Positions 15,484 to 24,120 of a stretch of 30,222 nucleotides of DNA are shown here, piece after piece. The stretch spans positions 1 to 30,222 of the forward strand of contig NZ_JAAVGY010000023.1 in assembly GCF_014799995.1 (NCBI RefSeq), read 5' to 3'. The DNA is from Helicobacter sp. Lineage in GTDB: Bacteria > Campylobacterota > Campylobacteria > Campylobacterales > Helicobacteraceae. Position numbers and translations under genes: made by a program. Within the stretch, counting starts at the first letter, position 1. Each line of letters begins with the position of its first letter. The notes below the pieces were generated by a model. It had not been told where the DNA came from. It did no database searches and saw only the letters and a list, made by a program, of their open reading frames with translations.

Positions 15484-15756
15484 ATGGAAAATATGGGAAA
15501 TACACTCACACAATTATTGCCATTGATTGTTTTGATTGCTATTTTTTATCTTTTGATTATTCGTCCGCAGCAAACGCAGGCAAAGAAACATAGGGAAATG
15601 GTGGCGGCATTAGATAAAGGCGACAAAATCGTAACAAGTGGTGGATTTATCGTAGAAATCGTTAAGCGAGAGGAAGAATTTTTTATGGTGCGCCTCAATG
15701 ACGATACGATTGTGAAACTTGCCAAAGACTATGTCGCTAGAAAATTTGAGCAATAA
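15484..15756 (+). CDS. yajC: Preprotein translocase auxiliary subunit YajC
   Basis: A 90-residue inner-membrane protein with one helix near the N-terminus (about 8-26, ending in the conserved I-R-P-Q-Q) and a small cytoplasmic domain with the G-D-K-I-V-T-S-G-G motif. It associates with SecDF at the SecYEG channel. It sits six bases before secD, the standard order, and its length is normal. Confidence 0.94.
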   Translation: MENMGNTLTQLLPLIVLIAIFYLLIIRPQQTQAKKHREMVAALDKGDKIVTSGGFIVEIVKREEEFFMVRLNDDTIVKLAKDYVARKFEQ

Positions 15757-15761
15757 AGACA

Positions 15762-17339
15762 ATGAAAAAGCCTTTTAATTCAAAATTATTTTTTTTTGTT
15801 GTAGCGATTATCTTTGGAATCTCTCTTTCAATCCCCTCCTTTTTTCAGACTGCGGGACCTAAGATTGTCTTAGGACTTGATTTGCAAGGAGGGCTCAATC
15901 TTCTCTTAGGTGTCAAAACGCAAGAAGCGGTAAAGACGCGCTATGCGTCCATTGCTTCACAGATTAATTATTATACAGCAGAGCAGCAGATTTTATTAGA
16001 TGGTTTAAGCGTGCAAAGTGATAATGTGAGTTTTGAATTGCTAGATTCTAACGAAAAATCTAACATAGACAAGTATTTACAGGAAATTCCCGGATTAAAT
16101 ATCACAGAAAACAATTTAAACTACACTCTTTCTTTGACGGAGTCGGAAATCTCCAACATAGAAGATTTTGCTATTGAACAAGCCATTGGCAATATTCGTA
16201 ACCGCTTAGACCAATTTGGATTGTCTGAACCTAGTGTAACCAAACAAGGAGATGATGCGATTTTGGTGCAATTACCGGGCATTAAAACGCAAGAGGAAGA
16301 ACAAAGGGCTTTGGAATTAATCTCCAAAGGCGGACACTTGCAAATGATGGCAGTAGATGAGGCGCGTAATGCAAGAGTTTCTAGTATGACAGAATTAGAG
16401 GCAGAATCGTTTGGCGATGTGATTTTGCCTTTTATTAATAATCCGGAACAAAAGATTCTACTCAAAGCCATTCCTGTTTTAGATGGGGCAATGCTAACAG
16501 ACGCTAGGGCGGCGTATGACCAAAATGGGCAGCCGATTATTAATTTTACGCTCAATACGCAAGGCGGTAAGATTTTTGGTGATTTTTCGGGTAAAAATGT
16601 GGGCAATCGTATGGCGGTTGTGCTAGATGGCAAAGTTTATTCTGCTCCTGTGATTCGTGAAAGGATTGGCGGAGGAAGCGGACAGATTAGCGGAGGATTC
16701 AGCGTGCAAGAAGCAAGCGATATTGCTATTGCACTTAGAAGTGGCGCATTGCCTGCACCGATTACTTTGCTAGAAAAACGTAGCGTAGGTCCCTCATTGG
16801 GTGCAGATAGTATTAAAGCTTCTTTGGTGGCTTTAATTACGGGGGCTGTGTTAGTCATTGGATTTATGGTGTTATATTATGGAATCGCAGGAATGGTTGC
16901 AAATATTGCTATGGTGGTAAATATCTTGTTAATCGTTGCGGTAATGGCACTCTTTGGGGCGACTTTGACGCTACCCGGTATGGCAGGAATTATTTTAACA
17001 GTTGGTATGGCAGTGGATGCGAATGTTATTATTAATGAAAGAATCCGTGAGGGATTCCGCGCAAAAGAAAACTTTATTAAGTCTATGGAAAATGGCTATG
17101 CCAATGCTTCAAGGGCTATTTTTGATTCTAATCTTACTTCACTCATAGCGGCTATTTTACTCTATGTGTGTGGAACAGGAGCAATCAAGGGATTTGCAAT
17201 CACAATGACAATCGGAATCTTAGCCTCAATCATTACCGCAATCATTGGGACACACGGCGTATTTAGAGCCTTGCAGAATCGCATTATCAAGTCAGGCAAC
17301 TATGCGCTATGGTTTGGCTATCAAGAAAGAAGCAGATAA
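15762..17339 (+). CDS. secD: Protein translocase subunit SecD
   Basis: A 525-residue RND-family membrane protein that uses the proton gradient to pull exported proteins through SecYEG. It has an N-terminal helix (about 9-27), the L-G-L-D-L-Q-G-G motif just after it, a large periplasmic P1 domain (about 50-330), then five further helices, with the conserved M-A-V-D-A-N-V-I-I-N-E-R-I segment in helix IV near residue 425. Its length is typical for the phylum. AUG at 15762 follows yajC after five bases; secF follows after nine bases with a GGGAGAGG ribosome-binding site. Confidence 0.96.
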   Translation: MKKPFNSKLFFFVVAIIFGISLSIPSFFQTAGPKIVLGLDLQGGLNLLLGVKTQEAVKTRYASIASQINYYTAEQQILLDGLSVQSDNVSFELLDSNEKSNIDKYLQEIPGLNITENNLNYTLSLTESEISNIEDFAIEQAIGNIRNRLDQFGLSEPSVTKQGDDAILVQLPGIKTQEEEQRALELISKGGHLQMMAVDEARNARVSSMTELEAESFGDVILPFINNPEQKILLKAIPVLDGAMLTDARAAYDQNGQPIINFTLNTQGGKIFGDFSGKNVGNRMAVVLDGKVYSAPVIRERIGGGSGQISGGFSVQEASDIAIALRSGALPAPITLLEKRSVGPSLGADSIKASLVALITGAVLVIGFMVLYYGIAGMVANIAMVVNILLIVAVMALFGATLTLPGMAGIILTVGMAVDANVIINERIREGFRAKENFIKSMENGYANASRAIFDSNLTSLIAAILLYVCGTGAIKGFAITMTIGILASIITAIIGTHGVFRALQNRIIKSGNYALWFGYQERSR

Positions 17340-17348
17340 GGGAGAGGT

Positions 17349-18320
17349 ATGGATTTTTTTAAGCATAATAAAATTTATGATTTTGTAAAGATGTCCAATT
17401 ATGGAATCATTCTTTCTTTGATTCTATTTGTTGCCTCTTTGGTTTTGTTTGTCAAGCCGGGCTTTACGCTTGGTGTGGATTTTGCAGGAGGAACTCTGAT
17501 TCAGTTGCAATACGAAGCACCTGCACCTTTATCAGAAATTAGAGCCAAATTAGAAGCAGTGGAATCCTATAAAGGCGCACAGGTTAGCGAGTTTGGCTCA
17601 TCAGAGGAGATTCTAATCAAGCTTCCTACTGCGACTTCAAGCGTGGAGCAAAATATCGGCGAGGAAGTTGCAGAAGTGTTAAAGGACACAGGGGAATTAA
17701 GCATTAGACGCGTGGATATTGTCGGTCCAAAGGTGGGAAGCGAATTGCAAGAAAAGGGTACTTTAGCTTTGGTTTTAGCCTTAGTTAGCATTATGCTTTA
17801 TGTCTCTTATCGCTATGAATGGCGTTTCGCGCTAGCAGCGGTTTTGGCATTGGTGCATGATGTCGTGATTTCTGCGGGTGCGGTGATTTTGTTTGATATT
17901 GATTTGAATTTAGAGGTGATTGCCGCACTTTTGACACTTATTGGTTATTCTATCAATGATACGATTATCATTTTTGATAGAATCCGTGAAACGATTGGCT
18001 TGCGTGTGAATGATAACCTAGAAAATGTGATTAATGAAGCACTTTCCGCAACGCTTTCGCGCACAATGCTGACTTCTCTTACAATGTTTTTTTCTGTTTT
18101 TACGCTTTATCTTTTTGGGGGAGAGATTATCAAGGGGTTTAGTTTGCCAATGCTAGTAGGCTCTATTGTGGGAAGTTATAGTTCAATTTTTGTTGCGAGC
18201 AAATTAGTAGTTTTGTTTAAATTTGATTTGAAAAAATATCATCAAAAGGTTGCTGAAGCCGAACGCAAGGCATTAGAGAAAAAGAAATTACGCGAAATGT
18301 ATGAGAAAGGGAGAGTTTAA
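17349..18320 (+). CDS. secF: Protein translocase subunit SecF
   Basis: A 323-residue partner of SecD with the same topology: one N-terminal helix, the L-G-V-D-F-A-G-G-T motif (about 37-45), a small periplasmic domain, and five C-terminal helices with G-Y-S-I-N-D-T-I-I-I-F-D-R-I. The last 30 residues form a charged lysine/glutamate-rich cytoplasmic tail. Its stop codon overlaps the next start by one base (TAATG at 18318-18322), which points to translational coupling. Confidence 0.96.
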   Translation: MDFFKHNKIYDFVKMSNYGIILSLILFVASLVLFVKPGFTLGVDFAGGTLIQLQYEAPAPLSEIRAKLEAVESYKGAQVSEFGSSEEILIKLPTATSSVEQNIGEEVAEVLKDTGELSIRRVDIVGPKVGSELQEKGTLALVLALVSIMLYVSYRYEWRFALAAVLALVHDVVISAGAVILFDIDLNLEVIAALLTLIGYSINDTIIIFDRIRETIGLRVNDNLENVINEALSATLSRTMLTSLTMFFSVFTLYLFGGEIIKGFSLPMLVGSIVGSYSSIFVASKLVVLFKFDLKKYHQKVAEAERKALEKKKLREMYEKGRV

Positions 18321-18661
18321 TGGATTGGGGCAAGGTTCTTTTTATATTTTTTATTTTAATGAGTTTGACTTCTACAGTGGGATTTCTTTATGACCAAAGC
18401 TTGGTAATGCTTTTTATCGCTGGGGGTGTGAATATTCTTTCTACGATTCTAAAAATAGGCGTGCGAAGCTATATGTCAGCGGAGTTAATGGCAGCTTCAC
18501 TCGTGGCAGATTTGCATTTGATTCCCGCCTTTCTTTATATGCAAGTCTTTGATAATACGAGTGTCGCTGTCGCCTTGGCACTTGGGGCGGTTGTGGCAAA
18601 TATTGTTTCCATTGTTTTTGTGGCGATTGAGAGCGTTAAGAGCTATAATGATTATAATTAG
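18320..18661 (+). CDS. Small integral membrane protein, HP1548-like (DUF6394 type)
   Basis: A 113-residue protein with four predicted membrane segments (about 4-25, 28-47, 55-75 and 81-104) and short charged ends. Its place between secF and leuS is the same as H. pylori HP1548, annotated only as a conserved membrane protein; I believe this is the family now called DUF6394, though I cannot check it. No catalytic motif is visible. One-base overlap with secF suggests a link with protein export or envelope work, but this is context only. Confidence 0.75.
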   Translation: MDWGKVLFIFFILMSLTSTVGFLYDQSLVMLFIAGGVNILSTILKIGVRSYMSAELMAASLVADLHLIPAFLYMQVFDNTSVAVALALGAVVANIVSIVFVAIESVKSYNDYN

Positions 18662-18669
18662 GAGCTAAT

Positions 18670-21132
18670 GTGGAATACAATGCAAAAGTGATTGAGAAGA
18701 AGTGGCAGAAATTTTGGGAAGAAAATAGTTTGTATGAACCAAATCCAAACAAAGCATTGCCCAAAAAATACATTTTGAGTATGTTTCCTTATCCTAGCGG
18801 CAATATTCATATGGGACACGTGCGCAATTATTGCATTAGTGATGCGATTGCTAGGAAGTTTCGCAAAGAGGGTTTTAATGTCCTGCACCCTATTGGTTGG
18901 GACGCTTTTGGAATGCCTGCGGAAAATGCTGCAATCAAACATAAAACACACCCTAAGGCTTGGACTTATTCTAATATTGAAAATATGAAACGTCAGCTTT
19001 ATAGCTTGGGATTCTCGTTTTCTAAAACGCGTGAGCTTGCGACTTGCGATTCTATTTATTCCAAATGGGAGCAAGCCTTATTCATCGCAATGTGGGAAAA
19101 AGGCTTGATTTATCGTAAAAAGGGCTTCTTAAATTGGTGTCCTAAAGACCAAACCGTGCTTGCTAACGAACAAGTGATTGAGGGGAAGTGTTGGCGTTGT
19201 GATACCCCTGTGGTGCAAAAGGAAATGTATCAGTATTACATTAGGATTACAGACTATGCTCAAGAGTTGCTAGACGATTTGGACACCTTAGAGGGTAAGT
19301 GGCCTAGCCAAGTACTGACAATGCAGAGGAATTGGATTGGCAAGTCAGAGGGTTTGAGCTTTGCCTTTGAACTAGAAAACAAAGTAGAATCGCCTGATTG
19401 CACAATAGAATCCATAGAGGTTTTTACCACGCGTCCAGATACGATTTTTGGCGTGAGTTATTGTGCATTAGCCCCAGAACACCCATTAGTCAAAATTGTA
19501 TTAGAAAATGCGGAATCTTATGGAATCACACAAGAACAAAAGGCACAGATTCTTGCGATACAAAATACAAGCGAAAAGGAACGCGCGCAACAAGAAAAGG
19601 AGGGTGTGCCGCTTGGTATTTCTGTGATTCACCCCTTAACAAAAGTCAAGATTCCATTGTGGGTGGCGAATTTTGTCCTTATTGGCTATGGAAGCGGAGC
19701 GGTAATGAGTGTGCCTGCACACGATGAAAGAGATTATGATTTTGCTAAAAAGTATCATCTGCCCATTATTCCTGTGATTGCTCCTAAAGATTCCAATGTC
19801 AAATTGCCCAAAGAGGATTTTTATGGTGAAAATGGAATCTTAATCCATTCTAACGAGTATAATGGCTTAGATAATGAGGAGGCAAAAGCAAGAATTATTG
19901 AGTATTTCGAGCAACACCAATTAGGAAAAGCTGTGGTAAATTTTAAATTGCGTGATTGGGGTGTTTCAAGGCAACGTTATTGGGGCACTCCGATTCCTCT
20001 TATTCATTGTGAGGCTTGCGGAATCGTGCCAGAGCAGAATTTGCCTGTTTCTTTGCCAGAAGATATTGTGATTGATGGAGAGGGGAATCCACTAGAGAGA
20101 CACCCTTATTGGAAGTATTGCGCTTGTCCTAAATGTGGCAAAAATGCCATTAGAGAAACAGATACATTAGATACTTTTGTAGAATCTAGTTGGTATTTTT
20201 TGCGTTATACCACTCCTCAAGAATTGCGTCAAGACGAAATGTTGAGTCGTTCTGATGAGCGTTATTGGATGAATGTAGATGAGTATATCGGAGGAATTGA
20301 ACACGCGATTTTGCACTTGCTATATTCGCGATTCTTTACCAAAGTTTTGCGCTCTTTAGGATATACAGATTCCAATGAGCCTTTTTCGCATTTGCTCACA
20401 CAAGGTATGGTAACCAAAGAGGGCGCAAAAATGAGCAAATCTAAAGGTAATGTCGTAGATCCTGAAGAGATTATCGCACAATATGGTGCGGACACTGCGC
20501 GATTATTTATTTTGTTTGCTGCTCCGCCTGTGCGTGAATTAGAGTGGAACGATTCCGCAGTAGAGGGCTCTTATCGTTTTATTAAACGACTTTGTGCAAA
20601 GACCGAAAAAATACAAAAGATTCAAAAACTGCCCAAAATACAAGTGCAAAATTTGAATGAAAAAGAAAAATATGCTCGCAAAAAAGTCTATGAGGCTTTG
20701 AAAAAATATCAAGAGACTTTCTGCCACGAAAATGGCTATGCTTTTAATACCTTAATTGCTGCGTGTATGGAAGCCTTGAATGCCTTAAGCGAACAAGACA
20801 ACGCAGAGATTTGGAGTGAGGGATATTTCATACTCTTAAATGTTTTAGAACCCATTATTCCGCATATTTGTTGGGAATTAAGTCAGGAATATTTTAATTT
20901 GGAAAACTTTAAAGGAATCGCATTAGATGAGGAGGCTCTCAAAGAAGATTCCATTATGATGGCAATTACGATTAATGGGAAGCGGCGCGGAGAAATTAAA
21001 GTAGATTTGAATTGTCAGGATAAAGAGACATTGGAGCTCGCCAAAGCGGAAGTTTCTAAATGGATAGAAGGGAAAACGATTGTAAAAGAGATTGTTGTGC
21101 CTAATAAACTCATTAACTTTGTGGTGAAATGA
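18670..21132 (+). CDS. leuS: Leucyl-tRNA synthetase
   Basis: An 820-residue class I synthetase that charges tRNA-Leu. The HIGH motif is H47-M-G-H50 and the KMSKS motif is K587-M-S-K-S591. The editing CP1 domain (about 225-420) has the T-T-R-P-D-T motif and a G-S-G-A-V-M-S-V-P-A-H-D-E-R-D segment with the aspartate that keeps editing accurate. Cysteine pairs after residue 150 and in C-E-A-C / C-P-K-C bind zinc. The start is GTG 18670; an ATG two bases earlier is in another frame and is a trap for gene callers. AGGAG at 18660-18664 gives five-base spacing. The stop overlaps the lptE start. Confidence 0.97.
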   Translation: MEYNAKVIEKKWQKFWEENSLYEPNPNKALPKKYILSMFPYPSGNIHMGHVRNYCISDAIARKFRKEGFNVLHPIGWDAFGMPAENAAIKHKTHPKAWTYSNIENMKRQLYSLGFSFSKTRELATCDSIYSKWEQALFIAMWEKGLIYRKKGFLNWCPKDQTVLANEQVIEGKCWRCDTPVVQKEMYQYYIRITDYAQELLDDLDTLEGKWPSQVLTMQRNWIGKSEGLSFAFELENKVESPDCTIESIEVFTTRPDTIFGVSYCALAPEHPLVKIVLENAESYGITQEQKAQILAIQNTSEKERAQQEKEGVPLGISVIHPLTKVKIPLWVANFVLIGYGSGAVMSVPAHDERDYDFAKKYHLPIIPVIAPKDSNVKLPKEDFYGENGILIHSNEYNGLDNEEAKARIIEYFEQHQLGKAVVNFKLRDWGVSRQRYWGTPIPLIHCEACGIVPEQNLPVSLPEDIVIDGEGNPLERHPYWKYCACPKCGKNAIRETDTLDTFVESSWYFLRYTTPQELRQDEMLSRSDERYWMNVDEYIGGIEHAILHLLYSRFFTKVLRSLGYTDSNEPFSHLLTQGMVTKEGAKMSKSKGNVVDPEEIIAQYGADTARLFILFAAPPVRELEWNDSAVEGSYRFIKRLCAKTEKIQKIQKLPKIQVQNLNEKEKYARKKVYEALKKYQETFCHENGYAFNTLIAACMEALNALSEQDNAEIWSEGYFILLNVLEPIIPHICWELSQEYFNLENFKGIALDEEALKEDSIMMAITINGKRRGEIKVDLNCQDKETLELAKAEVSKWIEGKTIVKEIVVPNKLINFVVK

Positions 21133-21638
21133 TGATTGGAATCTCAAAAATTGCTGCTTTGCTTACTTTGCTAGTAGTATTGAATGCGTGTGGCTATCAG
21201 CCCATTGCACATAAGGCACGAGAAGCAGTCGGGGATAAGGTTTTTGTAGAAGTCAAAATCAATCCACGCGACCCACAAAATAGTGTAGCTCTCAAAGATG
21301 AGATTACAAGGGCAATCTTTGAGCGTCTGCATATTAATGCTGTAAGCAGAGAGGATTCCACTTCCGTGATTGAAGTGCAGTTACAAAGTATAAGCTTCAA
21401 CACTCTTGCGGAGAACCACACGGGATTTGCAACATTTTATCGTTGTGCCGTCAATGTGGAATTTAAATATACCGATATTTTAGCCCAAAAAACACGCATT
21501 TTCTCCAAAAGAGGCTATTATAATTTTTCGCTCAATGATACCTCTATCATTACGGATTCTATTCGTCTTGAAGCAATCAATCAAGCGGTTTTGCAAGCCA
21601 TTGATGGTTTTATTTCACAAATGGGAATCAATAAATAA
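21129..21638 (+). CDS. lptE: LPS-assembly lipoprotein LptE
   Basis: A 169-residue outer-membrane lipoprotein that plugs LptD and helps to place lipopolysaccharide in the outer leaflet. It has a signal peptide ending in the lipobox L18-N-A-C21, followed by G-Y-Q-P, the usual start of mature LptE. The body alternates strands and helices, with the conserved stretch ending in the F-S-K-R-G-Y region. ATG 21129 overlaps the leuS stop. The gene order leuS-lptE is conserved in Campylobacterota. Its stop abuts the next start directly. Confidence 0.88.
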   Translation: MMIGISKIAALLTLLVVLNACGYQPIAHKAREAVGDKVFVEVKINPRDPQNSVALKDEITRAIFERLHINAVSREDSTSVIEVQLQSISFNTLAENHTGFATFYRCAVNVEFKYTDILAQKTRIFSKRGYYNFSLNDTSIITDSIRLEAINQAVLQAIDGFISQMGINK

Positions 21639-22870
21639 TGATGCAAAATGCTCAAATCATCGCTAGGGAAGCATTAAGGGAACTATTAAAAGAGGGTAAA
21701 GAGCCGACACCAGAATTTTATACTGAAGCTTTTTATGCACAAGCAAAAAAGTTAGGTATTCGCGTTGATGAGAGAGACTTTAGTATGGAGAAAATTCTTG
21801 AAATGCTAAGTCAAGAAGTCAAAGAAAGCCTTTTGAATCGTCAATTTAAAAATAAAAATGAATTGATTACTTCTTTGGTGAAGGCTATTCATCATCTCTT
21901 TTTCTACAAGAAAAAATTTTATACTCAATTAGAGATTCTAAAATTTCTTTTGCGTTTGCTTGCGACATACCCACAGAAAGAAATCAGTATGCTTGCAAAA
22001 GGACAATTATTAGAGATTGACAAACTTAATGCCCAATCTATGCAGATATGGCGCGAACGTTGGGCAGAGCAGATTAAAGGAATCGTAGAATTGGATTTCG
22101 TGGATTTGGCGAAAGGTTTAGAGATTTTGAGTGGCTTTAAGATTCCAGATTCTGCTTTTTGCCAATGGCAAGAGGAGGCGCGCAAGATATTAAAAACGGA
22201 TACAAAGAAAGAAAAAAAGATAAAACTCTTGCACAAATTGGAAAAGATTTTGAAAGAACAATTTGCCAAAGCAACGCAAAATCAAAGTGCAGAGGAATCC
22301 TCGCAAGCAGCCCCACACAAAGAATCCCATAAACATAAACACAAAAGCCACCACGTACCCTTAAAATATCAGGACATTTATTCTTTGCCTATTGATGCGA
22401 CGACAACGCTTGTGGGTAAGCAGGGAATGCAAGAGGTGTTGAATTTTGCAGAATCGCAGTTTAAAGAAAATCATAAAAATTATTCTGTGATTGTTTTTGG
22501 CATTGCAGCGTATGACAAAATCAAAGAACATTTTGGATTGGAAGCGGCAAAGCGCGTATTGGCGACTTTGGGAAAATTACTTAAGCAATATAGCAATGAA
22601 AGCGATTTGATTGCATATTATGGAGACGAGGAATTTTTGGCGTGTTTGCTAGAGCGCACGAAAGAAGAAGCAATCCAATTTATTCGTAATTTGGATTCTA
22701 TCGTGAGCCAAAGTATTTTTATGTTTCAGCAAACGCGCATTAATATTTCTTTGAGTGCGCAAGTTTCTCACAGGGTGGAATCTGAAAGTTTGGAAAATAT
22801 GCTCAAGGTAAGCTTAGAAGAATTTAGTCAGCATAAAGATTCTAAAGGAATTATTGATTATGAATCTTAA
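21638..22870 (+). CDS. Degenerate GGDEF-domain protein with helical N-terminus and His-rich linker (410 aa)
   Basis: The last 160 residues have a GGDEF fold: a strand at 282-288, a helix ending in H-F-G300, and the signature loop as G329-D-E-E-F333. Key catalytic positions are lost. The two metal-binding aspartates expected at 288 and 290 are Gly and Ala, the substrate-binding N-D is K296-E297, and the second loop glycine is Asp330. Cyclic-di-GMP synthesis is therefore unlikely; nucleotide or partner binding remains possible. Residues 1-210 are almost all helical and match no domain I know. A linker at 227-239 holds six histidines alternating with lysines, which could bind metal. The gene lies between lptE and folC, where C. 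jejuni has Cj1089c, and starts with an ATG overlapping the lptE stop. No membrane segment is seen, so it is cytoplasmic. Confidence 0.75.
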   Translation: MMQNAQIIAREALRELLKEGKEPTPEFYTEAFYAQAKKLGIRVDERDFSMEKILEMLSQEVKESLLNRQFKNKNELITSLVKAIHHLFFYKKKFYTQLEILKFLLRLLATYPQKEISMLAKGQLLEIDKLNAQSMQIWRERWAEQIKGIVELDFVDLAKGLEILSGFKIPDSAFCQWQEEARKILKTDTKKEKKIKLLHKLEKILKEQFAKATQNQSAEESSQAAPHKESHKHKHKSHHVPLKYQDIYSLPIDATTTLVGKQGMQEVLNFAESQFKENHKNYSVIVFGIAAYDKIKEHFGLEAAKRVLATLGKLLKQYSNESDLIAYYGDEEFLACLLERTKEEAIQFIRNLDSIVSQSIFMFQQTRINISLSAQVSHRVESESLENMLKVSLEEFSQHKDSKGIIDYES

Positions 22871-24119
22871 CGCGCACAATGAAACGCAATTAGAAAGATT
22901 CTTGGACGAAAAGGGAACAGAATATGCCCCCTTTGACCCTATGCGTGCGCCTAGAATCTTGCAACAATTAAAGATTCCAAAGCCCTCTTCGCAAACGATT
23001 GTCCAAGTAATTGGCACGAATGGCAAGGGAAGCACGGGGAGATTTTTAAGTTTAATGTTATATCAATTAGGTATACGTGTAGGACATTTCAGCTCCCCGC
23101 ATTTGTTATGCCTTAGCGAACGTTTTTGGAAAAATGGAGCAAATCTTTCAAGAGAGGCTTTAAACGAGGCTTTTTTGGCACTTGATTCTATGGCGGAATC
23201 GCAATTAGAGCAAGCAAGTTATTTTGAAGTCTTGACTTTTTTAGCGTTGAGTGTTTTTAGTGATTGTGATATTGTCGTGCTTGAGGCGGGGCTTGGAGGG
23301 GAGTTTGATTCTACGACAACTTGCGCGCAAGCAGAATTATCGCTTTTTACAAGCATTGCCTTAGACCATCAAGAAATTTTGGGAGATACTTTAGAAAAAA
23401 TTGCAGTAACTAAGCTCAATGCGATGTCCAAGAGGGCTATTTTGGGATTCCAAAGTGAAGTAGATAGTGAAAATGTAGGTGTTGTCGCAAGAATCGCAAA
23501 GGAAATCGCAAACAAGAAAAAGGCAAAACTAGAGATTTTAGATAAGATTCCTGATGAAATTTTCCAATGGATTCAAGCGCAAAATTATCCAGACTATCAA
23601 GCGCAGAATCTTACTTTGGCTTTATATGGGTTGCTAGCTTTGAAGGAGATTTTAGAACAAAAACAATCACGATTAAAGATGAAAGACTTTTCATTGGATT
23701 CTTTGCTTGCTTCTCTCCCTCCATTAGATTTACAAGGACGTATGCAAAGGTTAGCTTCTAATATTTATTTAGATGTTGCCCATAATGTCAATGCAGCACA
23801 AACGCTTGTCAATCAACTAAAAAATAATGATTTTAGTCAAAATAAATGTGTTTTAGTTTATAATTCCTATTTTGATAAAAATCCTCGTGCGGTTTTATCG
23901 GAATTTGCACCGATAATTAAACGCGTAGAGATATTAGAAGTTGCTCATCCTCGCATTATTGCAAAGGCGCAATTAGAAAAGATTTTGCAAGAATTGAAAA
24001 TAGAGTTTAGAGATTTTAAAATGATTCATCAAGAGGAAAAATATTTAGTGTGCGGTTCATTTAGTGTTGTAGCAGAATTTCTAGCGCATTTTGTAAAGAA
24101 TGAGATTGCAGGGAGATAA
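22860..24119 (+). CDS. folC: Folylpolyglutamate / dihydrofolate synthase
   Basis: A 419-residue Mur-ligase-family enzyme that adds glutamate to folates and may also make dihydrofolate. The ATP-binding loop is G52-T-N-G-K-G-S-T. The S-P-H-L motif (about 78-81) is followed by R-F; the L-E-A-G-L-G-G-E-F-D-S-T segment and D-V-A-H-N in the C-terminal domain are also present. I prefer ATG 22860 to the TTG at 22854, as AAAGGA (22844-22849) is better placed for it. The start overlaps the end of the GGDEF-like gene by 11 bases. Length is normal. One base separates its stop from the csd1 GTG. Confidence 0.93.
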   Translation: MNLNAHNETQLERFLDEKGTEYAPFDPMRAPRILQQLKIPKPSSQTIVQVIGTNGKGSTGRFLSLMLYQLGIRVGHFSSPHLLCLSERFWKNGANLSREALNEAFLALDSMAESQLEQASYFEVLTFLALSVFSDCDIVVLEAGLGGEFDSTTTCAQAELSLFTSIALDHQEILGDTLEKIAVTKLNAMSKRAILGFQSEVDSENVGVVARIAKEIANKKKAKLEILDKIPDEIFQWIQAQNYPDYQAQNLTLALYGLLALKEILEQKQSRLKMKDFSLDSLLASLPPLDLQGRMQRLASNIYLDVAHNVNAAQTLVNQLKNNDFSQNKCVLVYNSYFDKNPRAVLSEFAPIIKRVEILEVAHPRIIAKAQLEKILQELKIEFRDFKMIHQEEKYLVCGSFSVVAEFLAHFVKNEIAGR

Positions 24120-24120
24120 T

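Noticed and set aside
16121..16633. A 170-codon minus-strand frame inside secD.
   Set aside because: Rich in Ser and Pro, as expected from reading a conserved gene in antisense; no ribosome-binding site or motif.
22854..22862. TTG at 22854 as the folC start and ATG at 24100 as the csd1 start.
   Set aside because: The ATG at 22860 and GTG at 24121 have better-placed ribosome-binding sites and match the family N-termini.
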